Of a DNA stretch of 64,000 nt, positions 21,971 to 31,867 are shown piece by piece. Both the position numbers and the translations under genes were made by a program. The notes beneath the pieces are model-generated. The model searched no databases. It saw nothing but the letters and a program-made list of their open reading frames with translations, and had not been told where the DNA came from. Each line of letters begins with the position of its first letter. Position 1 is the first letter of the stretch. Source of the DNA: Myxocyprinus asiaticus (lineage: Eukaryota; Chordata; Actinopteri; Cypriniformes; Catostomidae); assembly GCF_019703515.2 (NCBI RefSeq), contig NC_059362.1, positions 22,938,826-23,002,825 of the forward strand, written 5' to 3'.

Positions 21971-24900
21971 TCAAGATGGCACCGAGTATGGCTGCTGCGT
22001 TGCGAGCTCCGACACAACATTGTAGTGTTTTGTTTGTTTTGTTTTCAATTCTTATGTTTTTTGTCTTGGATGTTGTCTGCCTTATTGTCTATGACAGACA
22101 AACACTTTTGGACATTGGTTCTGCAATTGCACACCGTAAACCGGACTTCTAATTCCTCAATGCCGACCCACTGTTTACAAACACACCAGCGGAGCCCTTT
22201 GTCTGGGCAGCCCGGCCGCGAAAACACAAAAGGAAAAGGGGAAACAGAGCCGGCGTTCTCATCAGAGTAAGACGTCGTGCAAATCGACCCCCGCTACCCA
22301 GTATTCTACTGGCAAATGTTCAGTCTTTCGACAACAAGCTCTGCGAGCTGAGAGCGCGGATCTCTTTCCAAATAGAGACGAGGGACTGCTGCATTATCTG
22401 CCTTACGGAAACTTGGATGTCTGCTGAGATTCCAGATTCAGCCATTGAACCCGCGGGGTTTTCCATGCACCAAGCAGACAGAGCGAAAGACCTCTCAGGT
22501 AAAAGCAGAGGTGGTGGTGTATGTTTTACGATCAACAAATCCTGGTGTGATCAGAGGAACGTACATTCTATCAAGTCTTTCTGCTCTCCTGATCTGGAAT
22601 TTCTCATGCTTCTGTGTCGACCATTCTGGCTACCGATGGAATTCACAGCAGTCTTTATCACTGCTGTGTACATCCCCCCACAAGCCGACACAGACCAGGC
22701 ACTCAAGGAGCTGTACGGGATTATAAGCAAGCAGGAAACCGTGCACCCTGAGGCCGCGTTTATTGTGACCGGGGACTTTAATAAAGCTAGTTTCAAATCA
22801 GTCGCACCAAAATACCACCAACGCATTAGTTTTAACACACAAGGGGACCGGGTTTTGGACCATTGCTACTCTCCCTTCCGGGATGGCTACAAATCCCTCC
22901 CCCGCCCACCATTTGGCAAATCGGACCACTCTTCCATTCTGCTTCTGCCCACTTACAGGCAGAAACTGAAACAGGAAGCACCCACCCTCAGAATGATCCA
23001 GTACTGGTCGGACCAATCAGACTCTACGCTACAAGACTGTTTTGATCACGTGGACTGGGAGATGTTCCAGTCCGCCTCTGATGACGACATCGAGCTTTAC
23101 GCTGATAGCATAACGTGTTTCATCAGAAAGTGCGTAGAGGACGTCATTCCGACCAGAACAATACGGATCTACCCGAACCAGAAACCTTGTATTGATAGCG
23201 ATGTTCGCACGGCACTTGATGCGCGGACCTCTGCTTTTAATTCCGGGAACGCGGAGGAGCATAAACATGCCAGTTATGCCCTCCGAAAAACTATCAGAAC
23301 AGCAAAATGTCAGTACAGGGACAAGATTGACGGACAGTTTAACACCACCAACTCTAGAAGCATGTGGCAGGGAATTAATATCATCATGGACTTTAAAGGG
23401 AATAAAAACTTTGCCATGAACACTGCTGCCTCTCTCCTGGATGAGCTAAATATTTTTATGCTCGTTTCGAGGGAAATAACAATGCCCTCACGGAGAGAGC
23501 TCTCGCGGCCGAAGCTACAAAGGTTAGTTCACTCTACGTCTCTGTAGCGGATGTAACCCAATCCTTCCGACGGGTGAATATCCGCAAAGCCACGGGTCCA
23601 GACGGCATTCCGGGCCGCGTCATCAGAGGACCAGCTGCCTGGTGTTTTTACGGACATTTTCAACCTTTCCCTCTCTTTGTTTGTAGTCCCCACATGCTTT
23701 AAAACGTCCACCACAGTGCCTGTTCCAAAGCAATCCAAAATCACTTGCTTAAATGACTGGCGTCCTGTTGCTCTGACCCCCATCATCAGCAAATGCTTTG
23801 AGAGACTAATCAGAAATTACATCTGCTCTGTTCTGCCTCCATCACTAGACCCATTGAAGTTTGCTTACTGCAACAACCGCTCCACTGATGATGTCATTGC
23901 ATCTACAATACACACTGCTCTCTCCCACCTGGAAAAAAAGAACACTTATGTGAGAAAGTTGTTTGTAGACTACAGCTCAGCATTTAACACCATAGTGCCC
24001 TCCAAGCTTGATGAGAAACTCCGGGCTCTGGGCTTAAACAGCTCACTGTGCAGCTGGATCCTGGACTTCCTGTCAAGCAGACGCCAGGTGGTTAGAATGG
24101 GCAGCAGCATCTCCTCATCACTGACCCTCAACACTGGAGCCCCGTAGGGCTGTGTTCTCAGCCCACTCCTGTATTCCCTGTACACACATGACTGTGTGGC
24201 AACACATAGCTCCAATGCCATCATGAAGTTTGCTGATGATACGACGGTGGTAGGTCTGATCACTGACAATGATGAAACAGCCTACTGAGAGGAGGTGCAC
24301 ACTCTGACACACTGGTGTCAGGAGCACAACCTCTCCCTCAATGTCAGTAAGACAAAGGAGCTTGTGGTGGACTTCAGGAGGAGAGATAGAGAACACAGTC
24401 CCATCACCATCAATGGAGCACCAGTGGAGAGAGTCAGCAGCTTCAAGTTCCTGGGTGTCCACATCACTGAGGAACTCACATGGTCCATCCACACTGAAGT
24501 CGTTGTGAAGAAGGCTCATCAGCGCCTCTTCTTCCTGAGACGGCTGAGGAAGTTTGGAATGAACCGCCACATCCTCACACGGTTCTACACCTGCACTGTA
24601 GAGAGCATCCTGACTGGCTGCATCTCCGCCTGGTACGGCAATAGCACCGCCCACAAGCGCAAAGCACTGCAAAGGGTGGTGCGAACTGCCAGACACATCA
24701 TCGGAGGAGAGCTTCCCTCCCTCCAGGACATATATACCAGGCGGTGTGTGAAAAAAGCTCGGAGGAACATCAGAGACTCCAGCCACCCGGGCCATAGGCT
24801 GTTCTCACTGCTACCATCAGGCAGGCTGTATCGCAGCTTCAGGACCCGCACCAGCTGACTTCATGATAGCTTCTTCCCCCAAGCAATCAGACTTTTGAAC

Positions 24901-25366
24901 TCTTGATCTCCCATGATCAAAATACATCAGCACTGCACTTTACTACTCTTATATCTCACACCGGTCTGTCATAAATTATATTATTATTATATTATATTCT
25001 CTCTTAACAGCACACTGGCAACTTACTATCAACCGACAGCCTGAATGTCAATACAGTACAATACAACCTACTGTACATTTTATATATACTATATATACTT
25101 TTTTTTAATTGTATAATGTGTATTCTAAATTGTGTGCATTGTATACTGTACATTGTATGTTATTATTTGTATATTGTGTTATGTGTAATTATGTGTATAT
25201 TAGATTTTAAATTGTGTTTTAATCTGACCTTTATTGTAAATTGGTATATGTCTCATCACTGTCACGACTACTGTGTTGCTCGGAATTGCACCCAAGAATT
25301 TCACACACTACTGCACTTGTGTATATGGTTGTGTGACAATAAAAGTGATTTGATTAGATTTGATAT
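21971..25366 (+). mobile_element. LINE with APE endonuclease and RT (jockey/CR1-related group)
   Basis: It starts near a TCAAGATGGC motif, common at LINE 5' ends. It carries endonuclease and RT pieces from 22309 to 24858 and ends with GACAATAAAAGTGATTTGATTAGATTTGA, a GATTT-type tail. The length of about 3.4 kb suits a nearly complete copy with a short or missing ORF1. The clade is unresolved by eye. The element at 31.9-35.0 kb belongs to the same group. Confidence 0.85.
22309..24858 (+). pseudogene. LINE endonuclease-reverse transcriptase pseudogene
   Basis: The frame is open from about 22309, with a first ATG at 22417, to 23547. Endonuclease blocks are LANVQSFDNK, CLTETWMS, GKSRGGGVCF, AVYIPPQAD, VTGDFNKAS, LDHCYSPF and KSDHSS. 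The linker continues to YRDKIDGQFN. Frameshifts near 23440 and 23620 separate the RT start ([12 protein letters not shown]). RT then runs at 23677-24147 ([29 protein letters not shown]), where a TAG interrupts GAP-GCVLSPLLYSLY. The FADDTT catalytic box is at about 24229-24246, and 24295-24858 holds the C-terminal part (FKFLGVHI, FFLRRLRKFGM, SAWYGN). The protein would nick DNA and copy its own RNA. It is inactive as read. Confidence 0.85.
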
Positions 25367-25699
25367 TTTCTTTTTATTTGAACCTTGATGGAAGCAAACC
25401 AAAAGATAGGATTATTTAAAAAAAAAAAATCTTTCTTTATATAACTCAAAACAGTAGACTCAAAAACGGTATTACATTACACATTCTGATTGGATAAACC
25501 ACATTCAATGTCTGGACACTACATACAGTATATACTCTCTCACTAAACACAAGATCAGTGCTTGAGTGTTTCCATTCAGCACACGCACAATCTAGAATAC
25601 ACATCTGATGGCTGGCTCTCAAGCTAGAATCTCATTGGCAGCTCAGAGTCTGGGACTCTATCCTCTATTGTCCAGCACTGCTAATAGAACCACTTTCCC

Positions 25700-25701
<2 letters not shown>
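25367..25701. other. Non-coding stretch
   Basis: Short AT-rich stretch between the LINE tail and the GT microsatellite. Nothing recognised. Confidence 0.5.

Positions 25702-25780
<79 letters not shown>
25702..25780. repeat. (GT)n microsatellite
   Basis: About 39 uninterrupted GT units. Confidence 0.97.
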
Positions 25781-25782
<2 letters not shown>

Positions 25783-26036
25783 ATGTGGACCAAATGTCCC
25801 AACAAGGATAGTTAAACCTGAGATCACCTACCTTGTGGGGCCCAGCCAGCAGTCCCCTCGAGCAAATGGCTTAGTAAACATTCTAAACAATGTTTTTTTG
25901 AAAAAGCAAAAAGGTTTCTGTGAGGGTTAGGTTTAGGGGTAGGGTTAGGGGATAGAAATGATCATTAGATCTGTGTAAAATCCATAAAATGCATGGAAGT
26001 CTCTGGAGAGTCCCCACAATGACATAACAACAAGTT

Positions 26037-26037
<1 letters not shown>
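25781..26037 (+). repeat. Dispersed repeat between two GT tracts
   Basis: Related to 12340-12530: it shares AAAAGGTTTCTGTGAGGGTTAGG, ATCATTAG and GGAAGTCTCTGGAGAGTCCC-like blocks. It also holds a short GGTTAGGTTTAGGGGTAGGG stretch that imitates telomere repeats. Confidence 0.6.
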
Positions 26038-26132
<95 letters not shown>

Positions 26133-26150
26133 ATGTGTGTGTGTGTGAGC
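26038..26150. repeat. (GT)n microsatellite interrupted by GCAT
   Basis: GT units with interruptions GTGCATGT at about 26087 and 26131. It gives false His-Thr-rich frames on the minus strand. Confidence 0.97.
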
Positions 26151-26704
26151 GTGTGTTTCTCTAACCACTTCAGTAAATCTAAATGCCTCAGGCTAAGGCT
26201 ATTTTGACCCTCTCTTTCTATCAGGCTGGGGGCATTGCTGGTGTGAGTTGTTTTTGCTGTTGCTTTGGTTTGTGTGTATATGTTTGTAAGTGTTTTACCT
26301 GCAATTTTAAAGTAGCCATGAACATATGTGTCTCTGTTGTTTTAGAGCAGCAAACAACAGCAAAAAAAAAAAAAAAAAAACTGCTGACATTGTCTGTCCC
26401 TTATTAAGTGTGTGTGTGCACATGTGTACTACTGTGTCTGTGTGAGTGTATACCTATTTATACATTACTTTTTGTTGGTTTGAGACAATGCAGACCTTTT
26501 TGTTTAATAAAGATGCATTAGACCTCAGAGCCATTTATGAATATTACTGCTAGAAATGATAAACCAAAGAAATGTAGATCTCATCCTGAAACTTTTAGCA
26601 TTAAGGGTCGTTGGTCATGCTAGGGAAGACATTAAAAGTGGAGAGGTACACACCAGCACGCAGACGTGCTGACCATTAGCCCATCATATGTCATGTCTCA
26701 TACA
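26151..26704. other. Non-coding stretch with poly-A
   Basis: An A run of about 19 lies at 26361-26380. No gene is visible. Confidence 0.5.
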
Positions 26705-27471
26705 GTATATACCAGCCTGATCTCAGGCTACATTTTTGCAAACCAAAATGATGTGCTTCATTACATGTTCGGCTGCAATTTTCCATTGAAATGTACAGCG
26801 GAGGCACCAAAATTTAGTGAAATGATGTTGTAATTAGACAAGGTTTTTAAGGTGAAGAATAGATGGAGGTTTTAATTAGTACCCTAAAACTTAAACCAAA
26901 ACCTAACCAATAGTGTCTTAAAGATAAATGAGAGGTGAACAGAACAGATATCCTTACCCTTAACCAACACCTAAACCAATAAACCGATAGTGTTTTAAAA
27001 GCAAATTCGACATGAAAAGCACATTTACTGAAGCAACCACATCATTTCGTGTCACTTCTATTGCTCTTTCACCTTACTTTCATTTCAAGCATACTTGGCT
27101 GGGATCAAGGTTCGGTCTCTGGGTCCAAAGTCCAACACTCTATCACATGAGCTGCCGTGGAAGTTAATCACATTGGAATAAGTTTATAAATGTAGCTGGG
27201 TCTGTAAATCAAGCATTATAGTAAAAGTGTTTTGATATAGTAACATAGCAGGGTGTGAGTAATAGAGTGAAAAATAAGTGTTCATAAAAAATAAACAGCC
27301 ATCGTACCTGTGATTTGTGTGAAAGTGAATAAAACACACAGCTGTTGTAGCGCCTCTAGTGTTAATTCCACCAGGAAACTGCAGCAAAACATAGAAAGTG
27401 GCACGTAAAACTCAGTTTGCAAAAATGTAGCTACAGTAATGTTCATTCTATGAAACAAGGTTGGTATGTAC
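26705..27471. mobile_element. Inverted-repeat DNA element, copy A, with 8-bp target duplication
   Basis: The element spans 26713-27463. It matches 29963-30747 along its length (blocks CACATTTACTGAAGCAA, TTGGAATAAGT, GTGAAAGTGAATAAAACACAC, CACCTCTAGTGTT-like). The ends CAGCCTGATCTCA and CAAGGTTG are inverted. The flanks are GTATATAC (26705-26712) and GTATGTAC (27464-27471), 8 bp with one mismatch, the hAT-like length. No transposase is encoded. Confidence 0.75.
27093..27172 (-). repeat. tRNA-like (SINE-like) segment inside copy A
   Basis: On the minus strand, CAGCTCATGTGATAGAG imitates a tRNA D-arm/A box, and TTGGACTTTGGACCCAG an anticodon arm. A decayed T-arm (ACCGAACCTTGATCCC) follows. It is too degenerate for a working tRNA gene. 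The equivalent segment in copy B shows that it was part of the ancestral element. Confidence 0.55.
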
Positions 27472-28199
27472 AGTACAAACGTTACTGTGCGTTACATAAC
27501 ACTACATGTAGGAGTGAGAAATTGTCTTGTTTTGTTTGGATGTGAAATTTCTCATTATTTAGGGCCCTAAATATTAGCTACAAGTTCAGAAATGTATGGC
27601 CTGGATTTGTGTGTTTGTGCTTCCATTCTGAAGACTCTAAAGACAAAAAAGATCATGAATTTACAAGCTTAATAATAATTTTAGGGAATGCATATCAAAG
27701 AATTCGAATAGTATAGTCATTTTCTATGCCAGGTTTCAAAAGTACTAAATGGTTACCTGTAAATGTTTTGATGGCTAATTTCAATGGATTTCAACTAGAG
27801 TGAACTTTATTTTTGTTTAAAACCAAAAAACAGTAACTCGTTTCTCTTTCTTTCAATTTTTGTAATAATGTGAAATCCATCTTAATTTTGGGTCCTAAAA
27901 CCTGCAACTTCAGATGAGATTAGTGGATTTAGTTTTTAAGGCCTGTAGTTGTGTGTTTGTTGTACATTTAAGAAGACTCTGAAGACAAAGACCAACAGGT
28001 CTTGAATTTACAGGCTTATTTTATATCAGCTACACATGAATGAACTCTACATCACTGAGGTGCTGCTGCTTTTGTACATTTCCTGTTACATCTGAGGAAC
28101 GTATGTGATGAGAGATAAACTAATGAACAGTTATTACCATCCACTTTGCATTTACTGTTAGTACTGATAACAGATCTAAGAGGTGTGTTATATACACAT
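27472..28199. other. Non-coding stretch
   Basis: AT-rich. Two loosely similar blocks (GAAGACTCTAAAGACAAA at about 27631 and GAAGACTCTGAAGACAAA at about 27972) suggest an old duplication of about 340 bp. No gene is visible. Confidence 0.45.
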
Positions 28200-28744
28200 T
28201 CAGAACTCTGCTGCTCGTGTTACGCACACCTCACCATGTCTACATATTAACCCTGTGCTCTCGCAGTTGCACTGGCTTCTCATCCATGCTTGTACTGATT
28301 TTAAAACTCTCATTTGAACATATAAAGCAGTTCATGGTATTGCACCAGAGTATCTTTGCAGTCTTGTTGCACCCTACACTCCCTCCCGTTCTCTTCGTTC
28401 TGCCAATTCATTTGCACTTCAGCAGCCCTCCTGCAAACTTAAATCTATGGGGGAAAGAGCTTTCTCTTTCAGAGGCCCTAAGCTATGGAATGCTCTTCCT
28501 TTTACTATTAGAAATGCCCCAGCCTTGGATTGTTTTAAGAAGTTACTTAAGACTCATTTATTTAAGGTAGTCTTTTAATATTTATTAATATTAGTTTTAT
28601 GTGTGGTTGCTGCTGTTAGTAATTTTGTTTTTCTTTTTTAATTTGTTGGTATGGTGGTTGCTGTTGTATGCCTTGTAGCGCTTTGAGTGTAAGAAAAGTG
28701 CATTATAAATAAAAGGTATTATTATTATTATTATTATTATTATT
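28200..28744 (+). mobile_element. 5'-truncated LINE 3' end (L2/CR1 group) with (ATT)n tail
   Basis: The frame 28201-28576 encodes the typical C-terminus: QNSAARV at the start, LHWLLIHA, YKAVHGIAPEYL, PSRSLRSANSF, GERAFSFRGPKLWNALPF and KTHLF at the end. The 3' UTR has TAGCGCTTTGAGTG and AAAAGTGCATTATAAATAAA, then an ATT microsatellite. It differs from the TAAATG-tailed L2 in this window, so it is another subfamily. Confidence 0.8.
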
Positions 28745-29091
28745 CAATAACATATACAAAACACAGGACAATACCACCATTGGTACAACATACACACAAA
28801 CCATTACAAACTTTTTACTTTAAATGAAAATCTCTAATTAAATCACTTATTTTCTGTTTCTATTGGTTACGGTTTTTTAAGTTAGATCATACACAGACAA
28901 AATTTCTTCTGAATAACACAGCTTACTCTGAAAACAAATGTCTGCATACCTGAATGAAAGCAAAATGCACTATAGTCATTCACATGCTTTAAAACAAAAT
29001 TTAAGCCATCTGAAAAGACCAGTTCACTTGTGATTTATATTTTAAAAAGTTGTGATTTAAATAAGAAATATTTAAGATTCTATACAATTCC
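28745..29091. other. Non-coding stretch
   Basis: AT-rich sequence with no recognised feature. Confidence 0.5.
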
Positions 29092-29240
29092 TAAGGCCAC
29101 ATCCAATCCAATCTGTTTTTGTTTGAGAACTCTGTTTTCAGTTTCGTAAAGTCATCGTTTGCGGTAATGGCGAGCATTTTCGATCATAGCAAAATCAATG
29201 CGTTTTCAAACTAAAACGTTTTAGTGTAACCGTGGCCTAA
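29092..29240. mobile_element. Small MITE (143 bp) with TAA target duplication
   Basis: The element 29095-29237 starts GGCCACATCCAATCC and ends GTGTAACCGTGGCC. Both flanks are TAA. Short GGCC ends and a 3-bp TWA duplication fit PIF/Harbinger. A related copy lies at 61939-62397 (shared TTTTCAAACTAAAA near the right end). Confidence 0.65.
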
Positions 29241-29954
29241 GTCACTAAGAAAATAAGCAAATTTGTGACATTGACCTTCGTACAAAATGTCAAAAAGCAG
29301 TTGCTTGCTATAACACTTCTTTTCACTCCACTTGTTTGTGGCCACTATTGGTTTTATTTATTCCCTTGCACTTGGAGGCCAAAAACATCCTATCAAATTA
29401 TTGCTGTTCACATTTTATGGCTAAGTATGAAAGAGTTAATAGAGCAACATGATCACACGGGAAGTCGGCGTGTTGTTTCCAAGTGCTTCAGTACGCTAGG
29501 ATCGGACACATTATGCCAACTCACTGACAAGCGTCATATCTTATCAGACAGTTGTGCATGGCTCAAGCATGTTTACCTTTCCTTGTGGCACAAATGGAAG
29601 CATGTTACATCAGCTCTGTGGGAGACCTGGGTTCAGATCCCCACTTGAAACTAGAAAGTAATTGTGACCTCATAATCAATCACTAATCAGTTTGGAATGC
29701 ATAGACTGATTTTTTGCTTAAAAATAAATAAATCTACTGTTTCTAATTATACTGTGAGATCAGTCTGCATAGTTGCATTGGAATTCATTGTTTTGTTTTA
29801 AAGTCTTGTTGTGGCAAAATTCCAGACTTCATGTCATTAGGCCTTAAAATCTTTTTTTTTTTTTTTTAAGGACAGTAAATATGGAAATTACATATTGTAC
29901 TTGCAAACAATCTTAACCTTTTCTGTATACAAATACGATCAGAAAGTTCACATT
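29241..29954. other. Non-coding stretch with a weak B-box-like motif
   Basis: GGGTTCAGATCCCC at about 29630-29643 looks like a tRNA B box, but I see no matching A box. A T run of about 18 lies near 29852. No gene is visible. Confidence 0.4.
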
Positions 29955-30754
29955 ACATACAGCAACCTGCATGGTCTCATGAAATTTACGTGAGCATTGC
30001 AACGTTTTTGAAAAAGTGAAATTACGTGCTTCGTTACACGTTTGGCTGCACTTTTCAAGTGAAATTCCAGCAGGGGTCGACAAAACCGAGCAAAATGAGG
30101 TTGTAATCAGATAAGGTTTTTAAGGTAAATTTTAGATGGAGGATTTAATAAAACATACTTCCCTAACCTAAAACTTTACCCTAAGCTTAACCAATAGTGT
30201 CCGAAAAGAGAAATGAGAGTTTAACAAAACAGACATCCTTTCCCTTAACCAACACCTAACCTTAACCGAGTGTTTTAAAATGCAGAAGCGAAATGAAAAG
30301 CACACTTTCTGAAGCAAACACATCAATTTGTATCACTTCTATGTCTCAGCTTGAATTCTTGTCTGGTTTTGAACCATGGTCCTCTGAGTCTAAAGTCCAA
30401 CACTGTATGAGGTGCGCTACCGTGCAAGCTAATCTTATTGGAATAAGTGTATATATGTAGGTGGGTCTGTAATACAAGCATTAAAATTTATAATATTTCA
30501 AAAGATGTGTTAAAGTGTCTCGAAATCATAACATTGCAGGGTCTGAGTAATAGAGAGAAAAATAAGTGTTTATGAAGTCATAATCATAATTGAAGTCATG
30601 ATTTGAGTGAAAGTGAATAGAACACACAGTTGTTTTAGCACCTCTAGTGTTCTTTTCACTTGGAAACTGCAGTTAATTGAACCTGGAGACATATAACAAG
30701 TTTTGCTAAAATGTATAGAGTCACATTTTCACTATGAGACCAGGTTGCATACAG
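29955..30754. mobile_element. Inverted-repeat DNA element, copy B, with target duplication
   Basis: The element spans 29963-30747. The left end CAACCTGCATGGTCTCATG and right end CTATGAGACCAGGTTG are inverted. CATACAG occurs on both sides (29956-29962 and 30748-30754), 7 bp exact. The body is collinear with copy A at 26713-27463. No transposase is seen. Confidence 0.75.
30357..30440 (-). repeat. tRNA-like (SINE-like) segment inside copy B
   Basis: The minus strand reads GGTAGCGCACCTCATACAG, then TTGGACTTTAGACTCAG and GGTTCAAAACC (B box-like). It is the counterpart of 27093-27172 and better preserved at the B box. Not a functional tRNA gene as read. Confidence 0.55.
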
Positions 30755-30755
30755 T

Positions 30756-31860
30756 AACATTTAGGCATATATAATTCAACTTGCATAACCATGTATATAC
30801 ACACAGTACATACTTACTTTGATTTTCTCAAACGTACACACAGAGGACAGACCAAATGTTTTTCGTGTTTTTTCTTCAATCAGGCCAGTATCTGTCCTCT
30901 CCATGGTCAGGAATTAATTACTCTTTTCTGCTGTGGATCTATGATCCATCTACTGTGTGCTGCTGATGCTCACAAAGGCATTTTCACAAATCTTTCTTAA
31001 GAAAATATATCTTGTGGTTGCCCTCTTATTTTCATTGCTCTTTCTATCTTTCAGTTTCCCTCCTGTGGAATCTGTGTCTCCCTCACCACCATAAAGATTT
31101 AATGCCAGTTGGCCCCATAAAACTCCACTGATTTGACAAACACTCTTTTGAAGCTCAATTCAATACTTTTGTTTTTGCAATAACTTGCGGTGTGTTTTGA
31201 AGCCTTGATTGCAGATGCTTTATTTGTGTAAAAGAAAAATGTAAATAACAGAAGCACCGTTCGTTCACATTTTTTACTTTGTGAAATTTTTCTGCAAAAT
31301 TTTATACAAAGCAATTTTGTACTAAAACGATGGTGGATTGCTGTACATTCTGAGACTTTCTCTGTGTGCAGTAAACAATCTTCCTGCTGCAGGAAATGGT
31401 ATTTCACCCATTTGCTGTAACCCTCAAAATGGCCTCTCTCACCAGAGTCTTAATGGGAAGAGTAAACAGCAAGTGAAGAGTGTTTTTGAGATACGCACTT
31501 ACCTGAGGTGAGATGGATCCTGTATTTCAGAGTTTTGTGAAGATGTGGTTTTGAAGTGGAGTGTGTGGGTCTGTGCACACAAGTATGTGTTTGTGTGGGT
31601 TAAAAAAAATGTAATAGGGGCCGATGGAAATTGTGAAAAATGGAACATTCACACTACTTTAACATAAATACACTTAAATGACTGAAAGTTATTTAATTAA
31701 TTTCACCAACAAGTTTCAGGCTAGTGTCTTTGTTAAAAGTTTTTTTTTTTTAGTACTGTTTGATTGTACTTTGCTGCATAGAGAGCTATAGGATGCTCCC
31801 TTGTTCCCGATTTAGTGAATGACTTAACCTCTAGTGTGCTGTCTGTCTGCACTGGTCACA
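30756..31860. other. Non-coding stretch
   Basis: No convincing gene. A 102-codon minus-strand frame (31099-31407) lacks motifs. Confidence 0.45.
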
Positions 31861-31867
31861 GAACAGT

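Noticed and set aside
29619..29650. SINE based on the B-box-like GGGTTCAGATCCCC
   Set aside because: No A box at the right distance and no SINE tail were seen.
30357..30440. Functional tRNA gene
   Set aside because: The arms do not pair well, the acceptor stem is absent and the same sequence lies inside a transposable element copy. Called tRNA-like only.
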